DNA of 64,000 bases from Fasciolopsis buskii (Eukaryota; Platyhelminthes; Trematoda; Plagiorchiida; Fasciolidae), in assembly GCA_008360955.1 (NCBI GenBank), contig LUCM01009859.1:92978-156977 (forward strand), written 5' to 3'. A program made the position numbers and the translations under genes. Of this stretch, positions 52,897-64,000 are shown piece after piece. The notes under the pieces are model-generated. The model was not told the DNA's origin. It made no database searches and was given only the letters and a program-made list of their open reading frames with translations. Every line of letters starts with the position of its first letter. Within the stretch, counting starts at the first letter, position 1.

Positions 52897-53078
52897 AAAC
52901 ACGTGCGTTTGTACAGTTAGACTGTGTTTCGTGTGTTGTCTGCAGCAGCATCTTATCTTTTCCCGCCTGTGTAGGTCCACTCCTTGTTCCCGTTGGATAT
53001 TCACTCTTTTTATAAGAACGTGTAACTCTGGGGAAAGGCGGCGGCCAGTGAGGCTTGCCTTGCTGTTTAACGCTAAAC

Positions 53079-53102
53079 GATGATGATGATGATGATGATG
53101 AC
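53079..53102 (+). repeat. (GAT)n tail at the LINE 3' end
   Basis: Eight GAT/TGA units about 180 bases after the LINE stop codon. Short 3' tandem repeats of this sort commonly mark the end of poly(A)-less LINEs, so I take this as the element's 3' terminus. Confidence 0.8.
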
Positions 53103-55015
53103 CAGCAAAACCGATTGTTCGGAAAACTAAATGCCCATTTTTTACCATCACGTATTTGCAAAACTATCTGCTAGGCGTCGGGAATTTTGCATAAATTTCT
53201 TGAGTGTACCGTAAGCAAAAAGCGGCCAGTGTGAATCTGGTTCAATTGAGAATGATGAGGTTTGACACAATTACGAAAACAGTTTGTCGCATATGGTGTG
53301 ACTTCGGCTCTTACTCTCTGTGCGACAAAAGTACTACCGACCGTGCGGCAATTCTGGTTCCTTTATTGCGATACGACTCGGTAAAGCAATGACAACCCAA
53401 AAAATATTGCGTTTTGCCAGTGCTGACAGCAGTAGTAGTAATAGTAATAGTATTAGTAATGATAGTAGTAGTAGTAGTAGTAGTAGCAGTAGTAGTAATA
53501 GTAGTGGTAGGAGGAGGAGCAGTAGTTGTAACGGTATCAGTATGTTTCGAATCAGCACTTTAGGAATCAGATAGGCGTTAAACTTGTTTCGAAGTTTCCG
53601 CTGTTTCTCTGCTGCCAATAGTACCCACTAGATTTTGGTCTCGTGCATCATCTACACTTCCTCATCCTTCCCAAAGGTTTTTCAAACAATGACGGATTGT
53701 ATGCTTAGTGTGAACACACGTTCAAAATTGTGTGTGCTTGTACGAGTGTCTGTGCATGTCTACGCTGCCTGACAAATTATTTCGCTTACTCCGCGTCTCA
53801 CCAATTCTGGGCGGGTTCTTCCATATTTGTGTGATCGCATTTTGTAGACGTATGATAATATTCGATCGCGAATCTAATATACACAACAGAAGCCAAAAGT
53901 GTATGTGGCTTGCTACTTCACTCTAATGTCTAAGATGCCCTAGCTCGTAAACACTAATCACTGTGTAGATCCGCCTTTGTGACGCTCGGTCTTACAGAAT
54001 CGTGTGTCCATTTTCGGGTCCATGCACTATTTGACGCGCATGTGTGTACGAATGCGTAAGCGTCTGAACCAGCATGTGATTAAAATTGGACTGTCCAGTC
54101 AATATTATAACGTCGGTGCGCTTCATCTTCATTACGGTCACATTTTTGCCAACATTTCAGTAAAACCTGTCGCCCACCCGACAGAAGCTTTGCATGCTTG
54201 CTTGAAATGCGTTTTCCATAAGTAATAACACAATGCAACAATGCTGATCTAATAGTAATAATTCTAGTTTGGTCCTTGTCTTTAAGGTTGATGACAAAAG
54301 CAAGCAAAGTAGTACATAAAGTATTTCACATAGTATGTAATTCCTAAATAAGTCTAATTTTTAACATTCCATTTGTGATTGTAATGGGAGGAGCTGGCAC
54401 CAATGCAACTGAGATCCACTACACGGAGTGGCGATATTCCCAAACAGGGGCCATAGAAACACAAGATCCCATTAGGTCAGGTGTGGTAAGGACCCGGACG
54501 GTAGCGATATACTGTCAATCACCGAAGTGACGGACAGATCTGTAATTGGTATCTGTGACATTTTTGGGGTGACAGGTGATTAGTGCAAAAGACCCCAGCC
54601 TGTGTGAATTTTGAGAACGACTGATGACCGAGCAAATGTTAACAATTCCCAAGAGTATTGCATCATGTTGATGCTTATATCAGACGAGCCGTTCAGAATA
54701 AGTCTGGATTATCAGCCTGTGGTGAAGATCCAATCCAGCCTTCCCATCTGCAAGCTGTGCAGCGAAGTAGAGGTTGGACGGATGACAGCTAACGACCAAC
54801 GGGCAGATCTACACTAATCCAGCATTTCTAACCGGCGTCTTCAGCACTAAAATTACACTGTGTATTAATGCTAATCGATAAATGACGAGGATACTTACAA
54901 CATCAGCGACAATTCGCTCCAAAAATAAGCGCGAGTGAACTGTCGTAAGCGAGTATGACTGATTACTTAGAGTGATCATTTCGAAATACCACTGAAGACC
55001 CTGTTCATTTCTGTT
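53103..55015. other. Unrecognised non-coding stretch
   Basis: No gene recognised. Apart from the AGT repeat at 53428-53528 I see only short, unfamiliar frames. Confidence 0.55.
53428..53528. repeat. Imperfect (AGT)n trinucleotide tract
   Basis: About 100 bases of AGT units with AAT, AGC and AGG variants. Poly-Ser and poly-Leu frames over it are translations of the repeat. Confidence 0.9.
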
Positions 55016-55140
55016 TGAACAGATATTTATCTTACACTAGCATGCTCTTTTCGTAGTTTGCTACCTCACAGCACCTTCTGCTCAAAACGAGGAAAGAACC
55101 AGAAATAGTGATATATCGACTGCAAAATGTTAAGTTGAAG
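55016..55140 (+). repeat. Diverged repeat block, paired with 27531-27655
   Basis: Partner of the block at the inner end of the right arm, about 80 percent identical by eye with no gaps. It is followed by about 117 bases unlike the right arm, then by the near-identical third copy. Confidence 0.7.
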
Positions 55141-55257
55141 AACCTCCAGACCCCAAAACGGCAGTCTGATTGTACCTACACAGACCAGTCCAATAGTCAA
55201 AGCTTTCAGGCTATTTACACATATCATCGACTGGACACCATGAACAATCTTCTAACC

Positions 55258-56661
55258 ATTACCTGGCGTGTAGTACGGTGCACAATTAGGCAGTTGTTCT
55301 GTGAGCAAGCGCCAAACATATCCCAATTACCTCAGCCTATTTTGATTTGGTTCCTGCTCTAAAGATGAATCCTAGAACACAGTACCTTACACATAACTTC
55401 CGAGTTAGTCACAAAACTCTCCTACCATATCCTATCATTGCTACGGAGACAACGGTTTTCAAACACCAAAAGTCTTCGCGTATCTTCTGCTCTCAACGGC
55501 CATGTTTCGGAGCCGTACAGAAATATCGACCTCATTGCTTTTGTATATACTCAACCTCTGATCGATAACCGGATGTCACGCCGATACCACAGGTGCCTCA
55601 AATGAGCAAAAACTAGTTGGGGCTTCTGTATGCGCGGAGACATTTCATCCGATGTACGACCACCAGGTGAGATACAACTACCCATGTAACCAAATCTGTC
55701 CATCTCATCTAGCTGTTCCCCTGCAAGAAAAGGATTCGGCTTTGAGCCAATTGATTCTAGCAATAGCGTTTTACACTTCGAAGATACGAAAAGCATACCA
55801 AACATACCTTCACTATATATAGTTCAGAAAATCGAGGAATCCTGCAACTGGTGAAGAGGTCAGATTTCGTTTTTCGATCCCAAATGTATATATTTTTTTC
55901 GTTATCATATAAACAAATAAGACTGTTTTTCGTCGCAGCTTTTTCAGTTCAGTAGACCCCAGCGGGCATCGCAACCAGCATTGATCGACCCGTTGTTATC
56001 TCACTGCGTCAGTTGCTTTCTCTGAAATCAACTTGCCTGTGAGCTAGCAAAGTTTGCACTCACTATTCTTCCAGTTTTATATGAGAGGAAGCGCTACAGA
56101 ATTGTGCGACCGACTAAGTCGACTGCCGCTTTTAAGTTAGAAGTGACAGAAATCGCGGGTCCACGGAACTTGTGCCTAGGTTTTTGGATTTGTCATTGTG
56201 TCATTATGTCGTTATTATTGAGGCAGTACGATCCCGACCGGGAACGAAATCGGCCCCGTTCCCAGCTATGCACCTCTCGTGCGTATTAGCGGAACACCAT
56301 TTAAACGTTATTTATCACCACATACTCACCGGGGGCTTGTTTGGACTGGCTAGTAGATTACAGCAGCGCCTTATCTATTCAAATAGTATTTGGTTTGTTT
56401 ACCAGTTGGGCTTTGCCTTTTCAGATCCCAACCCGAAATGCACTATTATTTCCACTGTTAAGTGACTTGGAATCCACTTCGACTTCTCAGCTGGCTGTGA
56501 TCGAAACAGCTAGCTGCTGCTTTCTGGACCTGGGTTGTTTGGAAAGGAACGTCGCTATTTACTTGTCCGGTTCGCATCCACATAAGTGAACCTGAATTTT
56601 TTGGTTTCCATTAGCTAATTCCCTCAGTGCCACAACCCACTCACTTTTTATAACCCAGTAC
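55258..56661 (+). repeat. Third copy of 1.4 kb of the inverted-repeat arm
   Basis: It matches 29425-30828 in the same orientation at a constant offset of 25833, and is nearly identical; I noticed only a couple of differences near its left end (GTACGGTGC against GTACAGCGC). At the one site where the two arms differ (20486/30010), this copy agrees with the right arm. Left flank and right flank are unrelated to the arm. It contains a broken LINE C-terminal part plus about 850 bases of unknown sequence. Confidence 0.93.
55262..55805 (-). pseudogene. LINE reverse transcriptase C-terminal fragment, third copy
   Basis: Same degenerate fragment as 20524-21067 and 29429-29972, on the minus strand, with the same stop after LSIRG. 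The three share their inactivating changes, so they were copied as dead DNA rather than by three independent retrotransposition events. Confidence 0.78.
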
Positions 56662-57278
56662 GACTCCTGGTTTCTTCCTGGACCACTCTTCCCTTGGCAC
56701 ATTCTTATCTCTGTAAGTTGCCCTGTCTGCCACTCGCCCCCTAGCACGCTTTTGCTGCGGACTCATCTGCCTGTGCAAATCATCCGTTTTCTCTGCATTT
56801 CCGCCCCCCGTCGTCAGTTGAACTCGATACAGAAGTGGACATGTACAGAATGAGTTTACCGAAGCATCCAGTCTAGCGTTTAGGTGTGTGTTCATATAGA
56901 CAGGCCAGAAATGTTTACGTGTGAGGGTGTGCAGTTTGTGTCGATTGGAGTGACAAGACGCCTTGCCACATCCAGGTGCGTCCGTGCATCGTTTATATGT
57001 CTGTTTGCGTATTTTCATCCGATCTAGCCATCTTCGACCTTTTTCCAGCTCACGGCTGTGTTTAGACTCATCATTTTAGTACGCTTCTGACTCTGTGTCC
57101 ATATGGTTAATCCAGCTTCCACAAGGACACACGCAACCGCCCCCATAAAATGCATAGATGCACATCCGTAAAGCGTAAGAAAATGCGCTGAGCTAGATCT
57201 GTAATAAGGGGAACCCGTGTGCGCACACATCACGCTGGTGCACGCTGGCAATGTGCGGCCCATCGGCCATGTGTGCAT
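56662..57278. other. Unique stretch between the third copy and a candidate exon
   Basis: It looks somewhat richer in GC than its surroundings. A minus-strand frame at 56641-57018 has a basic, protein-like part (QQKRARGRVADRATYRDKN), but it runs across the repeat boundary at 56661 and I do not recognise it. Confidence 0.35.
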
Positions 57279-57605
57279 ATGTGTATAGATCTTCCACTAA
57301 ATTTCGTGGAAGGCACGATCGAGAACATCCACCACCAGCACTTGCCTCAGGATCAACGGGGTATGGTTGAACTCGAAGACATCCCCGCGTCGGAAATATT
57401 ACATTTAGTCGAAGAAGAATACCGCAAACTCTCAGTCACACAAGAAACTGCGTCGCGAGCACCGGATTGGAAGAGGAAGCGCGGGTGCTTTCACACTTCA
57501 GATTGCTCGTGCACGTGGAATAACGTGGCTTGCTCCATAGTTTGGATTTTCACTACATACCAACAGAACATCCCACGGGTCGATTATCATCATCGCCATA
57601 GGTGA
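57279..57605 (+). other. Candidate coding exon, unknown product
   Basis: From the ATG at 57279 the frame stays open to 57605, and its first two thirds look like real protein. It is acidic and helical, with GMVELEDIPASEILHLVEEE and then YRKLSVTQETASRAPDWKRK. Composition becomes less convincing after about 57485, where GTGCTT or, further on, GTGGAA might serve as a splice donor. I recognise no domain and cannot find a partner exon. This is the most gene-like non-transposon frame in the window, but the evidence is composition only. Confidence 0.25.
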
Positions 57606-60600
57606 TCCAGTTATTGCCTTCGGTTGTGCCAAGTTGTCTGATTGAGTGTGCTTGCGCATGTGTGCGCGTGTAAAAGCAATGTCGAATACAACACATCGGT
57701 TACATGGCTGTGAAACAATTTGCTTCCCGATTCAACCGACCACCGTGTATCGATCTGATTTGAAGTGAGCAACATGTATTAGTAACATTTCAGTTGAATC
57801 ATTCGTTATTTTGATCTTTGGTTACTAGTATTCACTAGCTGGTTGGATGGATTAACATAACCTTTCCATTTGAAATGATATGCATCAAAGTTCCTCAGTA
57901 TGAAACTAGTTTTGAGATGATACTAAACTTAGGTGGGATGTTTATTATTTGCTTTGCTATGGATAATTCATTGAAAATGGCTTATAAGAACAGAATTCTA
58001 TCTACTATGTTCCACCTATGAAAAAAGAATTCTCGGGTAAGGAAATGCGTAAGATTACATTCGGAAACCACATTGCTAGTAGCTAAACCAAGACGACTAG
58101 AAATTAAAAAATGAAATAAAATAGGTATCTACTGGAAGTGTGTACCACTCTAAGGTGTCCGAAAGCAATGCCAAATTAAACATTCAATTGTGACGAAAGC
58201 TGGTGTTGGAGTGGGTTCACCTCAGTCTAAAGTATAGCAAGTAGAAAAAGGTTTCCCCTCTTTGTGGTCGAAAATGAGCTCATTAATCCAAATATTCGGC
58301 GTGGTTCACCTACTTAACTGTCTTACTGTCCTTTCGTGTTCTGTCAATGTAGTCATCTAATACACTGGCATGAGTTAATCAGTCTTTCAATAGTAAGCGA
58401 GTACGTTTAACCAGTGCTTGAAAATGTGTCCATGTTTACATTCCGTTCATTCACTGCAACTGTTAGGGGTGCTTTTAAGATAATCAGATTCAGATACTGG
58501 AAGAAAGGGTGACTTCGATCAGGGAAACGTACGGCTAGGCAAGCTGCATGCATGCAACCGTTTTGTAATTATTTCAGGACCCTAAGTTACGTTCTGAAGA
58601 ATGCTTCACGACCTGTTTCGCATGTTTTTATTGAACGCATTTTTGCTCCTTAGAGATAGCACACTGTTGTGCGGAAAAATGTGACCAACTAGTATTCGCA
58701 CCCATTTACATTCGAGTAACTTTACAGTTGATTTTCGTTTCTCTGATGCCTCATATACGTCTTCTGTTTATTGCTCTATCTTACGTCTTCATACTGGGAC
58801 AATCGAAGTCGGGCGGCGAGTGCTGAAGTTTTGTTTATGAAAGCCCTAAATCCCGGATATCAGAAATTAGAAAAATTCCATTTTAGATTGTCCGATCACA
58901 GTTATATTCCACTAAAAATATTTCATGGAGTAACAGCAGTTGACAAAATGGACATTTCGGAAACAGCGGCAAGGTTACACGTCTGTTGCTGCTGAGTGTT
59001 AATTTCGGCTGCTTCCGCGCCTTCTATGAATTGAACATTTTCGGCGGCTGGTCCGGCATACCCCGAAGAGCTTCGTGAAGTCATGCGCAACCAGATTCGA
59101 AGCTAGACGATCAATGCGCTAATACGGGGCGGCCATCTTTGGGCACATCGGTGGTTAGAGGATGGTAAAGTAAATCCCCGTTATATCGGTAAAATGTCAC
59201 CTTTTCGACTGAGAATCGGTTCCGGGTCTTCACGTTGCATCAATGATCGTATGTCGCACACAGGCGGGCGATCGATACGGTCGCGGTAATGATGACTCAC
59301 TTGCGGCAATTTCAGATTCAAATAGCTCAAGGTCCCCTCCAGAAGCGTGTCTTGCAGTCGCTCTTTTTTGATTCTTTCCTGCTCGGTGGTGCTCAGGATA
59401 GGTCACATTGTTACCGATATACAGCCTTGCGTTATTAGCGCTTTTGTCCTATCTAAATCGGGTAAGTAGGAGTATTTTGGTTATTCCGATAAATGAATTT
59501 CAGCGAAGTTATTGCCTCCTCCGTAATTCGCAAGTTTTGTTGTCCACAATAAAATTATGAATGTGGTCTTTGTAGGATTGCTTCATGGTGATAAAACTGT
59601 GGCTAACTGGTGTTTTATGCCTATCTGGCAATTGAATACGCACGGACTCATCCTGCCAAAACTTATTTGACATTAATATTAGTTCAATAGTTTCGTTATA
59701 TCAGTGGTCATTGACTATGATTAACTGCCCACTCAGACATCTGATCTAAAGCTAACAATGTATTATCATGAATATATTACATTTCGCGCAAGTCCCTGCG
59801 CGGATCAGGTGCCATCTGGTCCATGACTAAGAAGGAAAAGCGATGAAACGCAAAGGGTATACATAAAAATTTTCAAATTTGGCATACAATGGCTCTTCCA
59901 TCATTCTCGTCCACATCATTGATAGTCCCTCGAGATTTATGGTTATTGAGTGATTTGGTTACTACATGGTTTTCCACATCGAATAACGTGTTTCAATAAG
60001 GGCCCCTACTGCGGGTCTTTGATCAGAGTCCAACGCGCAAGGCAGTAAGTCGATCCGAGAATCAGCCAGCCATCCGCGATCGATTTCCCAGTTTATACGG
60101 CTTTCGGATTAGGTAATCCATCCTGGGGTGCTTAATGATTCGATTCTCCACATACCGTAGAGCAACGAACCGTGTGCTGTTTGGCATCAGGGTCTATTCA
60201 TCCCTCTGACGGACAATGCCGGGTATTCGAACTGTCCTTGCACTTTATTGGAAACCGCCGATGCGAGAAATCAGCTCTTAAGTCTTCCGCAATAGTCTAC
60301 TTGAAACTCACGGTCATTTCGGAACATTTCGAAAGGCTTTCGGTGCGAGTGGCCAACCAAGAGCCTGAGGACTCGGCCCATGCTGCTCCATGTGGAGCCT
60401 TTCGCTGCGTTAGAAATATTACTGTCAAAATAAAACAGCCAAACCGAGGGTAACGATAAACTTGAGACCGGACCCCAAGACAGAAAAAATTCGTAGCACA
60501 GCATACTAGGACTTTGTATTATGAAAAACCTCAGTAACTCCATTTCCTAGCTCTGCGTAACTAGTCCTCATCGGGCTTTACTTCATACGCTCAAGACTAA

Positions 60601-60940
60601 CTGGGACTGACGCTAATTATGCAATGGTTTACGATTGGGTTTCATTGAGATAGTGACAGCATGAAGTGAAAACTCACTGGACCTGCTTATGTCGTCGGCG
60701 ATAATTGTTGAATGCTCTCCGGATTGCCGATCGCCCGTAAAATATCATATCAGGAAACCACAGGAAACCATAACAGGAAACCCGAATGTTTCGGGTGCAG
60801 AATTTCAATCTGAGTCCATTAGAACATTAGATCTTTTCGATGAAGAATGCACGAAACCTGGGTTTCAATGGAAATCGTGAATCGCAAAAGACGTCGCTCA
60901 AACGTTATATCAAATATCGCAACCGTTTATTCATCGTTCT
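57606..60940. other. Unrecognised non-coding stretch
   Basis: No gene recognised. Frames at 58771-58995 and 60172-60453 are short and unfamiliar. No repeats shared with the rest of the window were seen. Confidence 0.5.
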
Positions 60941-61086
60941 AGGGTCGCTGGTTCTAGTGGTAATGGTCGTGGGGTCATTGTTCGAATCCTCGCCGCCGAT
61001 CGAACCACCACTTTGTAGTCGTATGTCCCCGATTCCTTTCTTGAAAACGAAGTAAACTGCTGTTTCATTACTAAAGGAAGTAAAAA
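60941..61086 (+). mobile_element. tRNA-derived SINE
   Basis: The head has box A-like TGGTTCTAGTGG and box B TGTTCGAATCC (60979-60989), shorter between the boxes than a tRNA and so partly deleted. The body is followed by CCTTTCTTGAAAACGAAG and a 3' tail ending AAAGGAAGTAAAAAG. The tail and part of the body match the minus-strand element at 7324-7490 (24 of the last 25 bases). Shared 3' ends with divergent heads are typical of an ageing SINE family. Confidence 0.72.
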
Positions 61087-63772
61087 GTCAGAAGATAAAA
61101 TTGGAAAGAAGCGTTCTTTGTTTAACGGAGAGCCACCGGTTTGATGTTATCAGGTGACAAATTTTAGGTCTTGCAAGAATTCCCATTTCGCATGGAACCA
61201 AGTTTCTCTTGCCCTAACATCGTTTCTTCTGCCTCCAAGTATCCGGCTAACTGTAATGAGTTCAAAATGGATTTCTGCCTATAAACAAATTCACTACTAA
61301 AAGAAAAGAGGTTTTACTTGGGCAATGCGACGAGAGGCCCTTACCACATCTCACATAATACAAGATAAAAAACAGCTTTGGGAAATGTTACAACAACGTA
61401 TGCTTACAATGGCAAAATAAAAGAAGAATCCGTAAAAATTACAAGATTTGTGCCATAGAAAGTTCATCAGTTGAAAGTTTCCACCCCAATCGAGATGGGG
61501 TTTATTTCTCAGCTCATTTGGCACTTCTAGATATGGTTATTTGGCGCAAAAATGTCTCCTTTCAGCTGGCGTTCAGAGTTCGATGCCCAAATTGTCCGTG
61601 TTATACTACATTTATGCAAATGTTTGCTGTTGCTTTTAAGTGGCATGAACCAGCTGTCAGTTTAAGGTGGTAATTGGACTTGTGCACCTCCGTAAATGGT
61701 ATAGGACCAATTGAATAATTTGGAAGTGTAAACTGATCATGTTGCTTTGGTAATCGATCTTCACAATAAATAAAGGCAACCGTCCTCGTTACAATACGTT
61801 ATCGCTTGATATGAATAACCACCTTCCTTATTGTTTCGGTTCTAAACACGGCTGTCCAAAGTTTGTGGAGTAACTTTCCCAAAGAGCCATACTAGGTCCC
61901 AGGTTTTGGAAAAAAGAATGTTTATGGAAAGAATGTAATTGGACCTTACGTTCACAGCCTCTTTAGTTACATATTTTTAAGACTGATTGTCATGTTCGCA
62001 AATTCGCTCCTTATTCACTGCCATTTTCAGTAGACGGTAATTCGTGTAAGCAATCAAAAACCGCAGCGGATCAATAGGTCTATAATAAAGTCAACCACCG
62101 GACGAACTACTTCATGCAGGTTAATTTTCAGCTTTTACTGTTAAGACTGCTATCAGCCTTTGGTATTTGGAAAAAACTGAGAATTATACGAAGCATTCCT
62201 TCTTTAATCCTCTCAATTTAACATGCTGACCATAGTTTAGCTAATGGGAAACCGATTTGCATTTGCGGTCTTCAGAATTTAACTGAGGTTGTGACTTCGA
62301 TAGAAGGCGAAACTTTCGATGAATGCGACGTTACCAAAGCTACCAAGTGTAGACCTACTAGAATGGAAACTAGCACTGAGTATTTCGCGAAACCAAGTCA
62401 CTATTCTTCGTTTTATTTCAGAAAATATATTATATTAAGCAACGTTTAGAGAAATAAAATTAGTCTCGGGAGCACATGACTGGTTTTACAAATGGCGTAA
62501 ATGTAGATTATTAGCGCTTGCTGACAAATGTCGATGTTAGTCTCGTTTATCCAGATGCCTGAAGAATTCACTTATCATGCTTCGGACATCGATACTTATC
62601 CTAAATACTGATTCGTATTTAGTTTGTCGTGATAATATCTGCATTCTGGTGTCAGCTCTAATCAACGTCGAATTTACGTTAGTGGAAAACGGTAAGCCCC
62701 GCCTAGTAGAGTAGATAAATGATCTCTGGCTGTTGACCACTGTGTTCCACATGGCTTCTTTTGTTATTCTGAGACTTAATATAGGCCTGCTAGTCTCCAA
62801 TGCATGCCTCAAAGGTGAGTATCATAGCCCATTTAGTGTACATGTGTTAGAATCGTGATAACGAATTGTACGGCCCATCGACCATTTGGTTACTTAACAA
62901 CCTATGCAATGTGCTCGCAATATAAGAAATTGTACGGGTAAATTTCGCAAACATCGTAACACCAGCTGGATGCATTATTTCTTGCTTCTTCTCGCATGTA
63001 AATAGGTAATCTGGACAGCACTGTCGGTCACTAATGAAACAGAACCTCCTGTGCTAGTCGGTCTTATTTTCGTCTGTCATGTATTGGCATGTTAGGGCTG
63101 GGGTGATGTATGTGTTAGTTAAAAAGACGAGGTGGTTTTCTCTAACCGTCCATCTAGACTTCAATCACCGTGTCCGGAACAGACGTTAAGTTAACGTAAA
63201 CCTAAAGTTAACTTTCGGAACGCAATGTATAAGCGGTCGCAGGTGGAATAACTGTCGAGGGCACAATGCTTTCCGTTTAGGAAGTGTTCTCTCTGATAGC
63301 ACTGAGATGGCGAGTGTGGCCCGAAAACTAAAGTGAAGGAATACCACGTGTCGGGCTTCATTTACACACGGAAGTTTTCCAGAAAAACCCTAAAGAAATT
63401 ATTAACTAACCACCGGATCGCCTGGACTAGATCTTGGGCCTCACGGTACACGCGTAGCAGCGCGCAGGCGGATTCCGCTCTAAGAAACAGCGTTCTGTTA
63501 GACTAGGCGACCCAGCAAAACGGCTCGTGGAGTCCCGATAACGGAACAGTCCATGACATTGAGCAGAGCAATGTAGGACGTCGTGCATACAGTGAATTCT
63601 AAACAAAGTAAATCCCATTTTAATTTCGATGGCTGTGATTATTCGGACCTGATTTTGCAACGGGGAAATTTGTGAAAACAAGCCAGCAAGAAGTGATTGG
63701 GGCGGAAAAAATATGCTCGACAGTGCAAAAGACCGAACTCAAGTAAAATGGAGAGTGGGATGGACGGATTAC
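61087..63772. other. Unrecognised non-coding stretch
   Basis: No gene recognised. All frames are under about 95 codons and unfamiliar. Confidence 0.55.
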
Positions 63773-63779
63773 CCGAAAA

Positions 63780-63835
63780 TCATGAAATCGAACTCAGAAT
63801 GTCTCAAGTGCTCTACCACCTAACAGACCAGACCT
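63780..63835 (-). mobile_element. Degenerate tRNA-like head, possible SINE or tRNA relic
   Basis: Read on the minus strand it has TTAGGTGGTAGAGCACTTG, close to a tRNA D-arm with box A, followed by box B-like AGTTCGATTTC at reduced spacing. There is no acceptor stem and no anticodon arm that I can fold. The shared SINE tail is not seen downstream, so membership in the family above is not shown. Confidence 0.4.
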
Positions 63836-64000
63836 TCTGACAAAACACTCAGCACAGGCCTCCCTAAGATAGTCCGCTACTTTGATCTGAACAGTCGGTG
63901 AATATGACTCTTGCAGACGAGCAATGCCACGAGACAGGCAATCAATAACACATGGGAGTAGTGTGAAACAGCTTTTATGTTTGGCAAAGTCCACATAGGC

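Larger units (their letters stand above)
49260..53102 (+). mobile_element. Nearly full-length non-LTR retrotransposon (LINE), inactivated
   Basis: A single-ORF LINE of about 3.8 kb. From the 5' end it has an untranslated leader (about 49260-49607; start inferred), a Ser/Thr-rich N-terminal region, an apurinic-type endonuclease, a linker, a reverse transcriptase, a C-terminal region, a short 3' untranslated part and a (GAT)n tail ending at 53102. The whole would encode roughly 1,100 residues. No RNase H was recognised. The single ORF, endonuclease-RT order and simple-repeat 3' end fit RTE-like elements known from trematodes, but I cannot settle the clade without a tree. Interruptions are TAA 49842, TGA 50067, TAG 50697, a frameshift between about 50700 and 50840, TAG-TGA 50836, TAG 51112, TAG 51196, TAA 52177 and TAG 52612. 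Confidence 0.9.

Noticed and set aside
53334..53618. Poly-Leu and poly-Ser proteins
   Set aside because: These are direct translations of the AGT repeat on the two strands.
1..64000. CRISPR array, phage, plasmid or bacterial operon
   Set aside because: There are no regularly spaced direct repeats with spacers and no bacterial coding density. The content is eukaryotic retroelement DNA.

Overview
This looks like eukaryotic, repeat-rich, gene-poor DNA, most likely from a flatworm and probably a digenean trematode. The organism call is an inference. It rests on three things: non-LTR retrotransposons that read like trematode endonuclease/reverse-transcriptase LINEs, SINE-like elements with tRNA-type heads, and abundant short tandem repeats with almost no long open frames. 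Nothing here is bacterial: there are no operons, no ribosome binding sites and no dense coding. I recognise no complete protein-coding host gene, no rRNA and no intact tRNA gene.

Layout. 1-18.6 kb is mostly unrecognised non-coding DNA with two SINE-like elements (about 2.9-3.0 kb and 7.3-7.5 kb, both minus strand) and small microsatellites. 18.65-31.84 kb is a large, nearly perfect inverted repeat: two arms of about 4.1 kb around a unique spacer of about 4.1 kb. The arms hold broken LINE pieces (reverse transcriptase C-terminal part, endonuclease, reverse transcriptase N-terminal part). The left arm also contains a 771-bp direct duplication joined by a single N. 31.8-40.1 kb is unrecognised. 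40.10-41.71 kb is a second direct duplication (about 0.8 kb) joined by a single N, and its two copies differ in microsatellite length. 44.15-44.83 kb is a decayed LINE 3' fragment. 49.26-53.10 kb is the best-preserved mobile element, a nearly full-length LINE with endonuclease and reverse transcriptase regions broken by stops and a frameshift, ending in a (GAT)n tail. 55.26-56.66 kb is a third copy of 1.4 kb of the inverted-repeat arm. 56.7-57.6 kb holds the most gene-like non-transposon frame, though it is weak. A further SINE lies at 60.94-61.09 kb and a degenerate tRNA-like head near 63.8 kb.

How the parts relate. The recognisable content is almost all retroelement biology: LINEs that once supplied endonuclease and reverse transcriptase, and SINEs that may have been mobilised by such enzymes. 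Some of the most striking structures may be assembly artefacts: both Ns sit exactly at the junction of a duplicated block, as expected when overlapping contig ends or alleles were scaffolded without merging. The inverted repeat and the third copy need long-read confirmation before biological interpretation.
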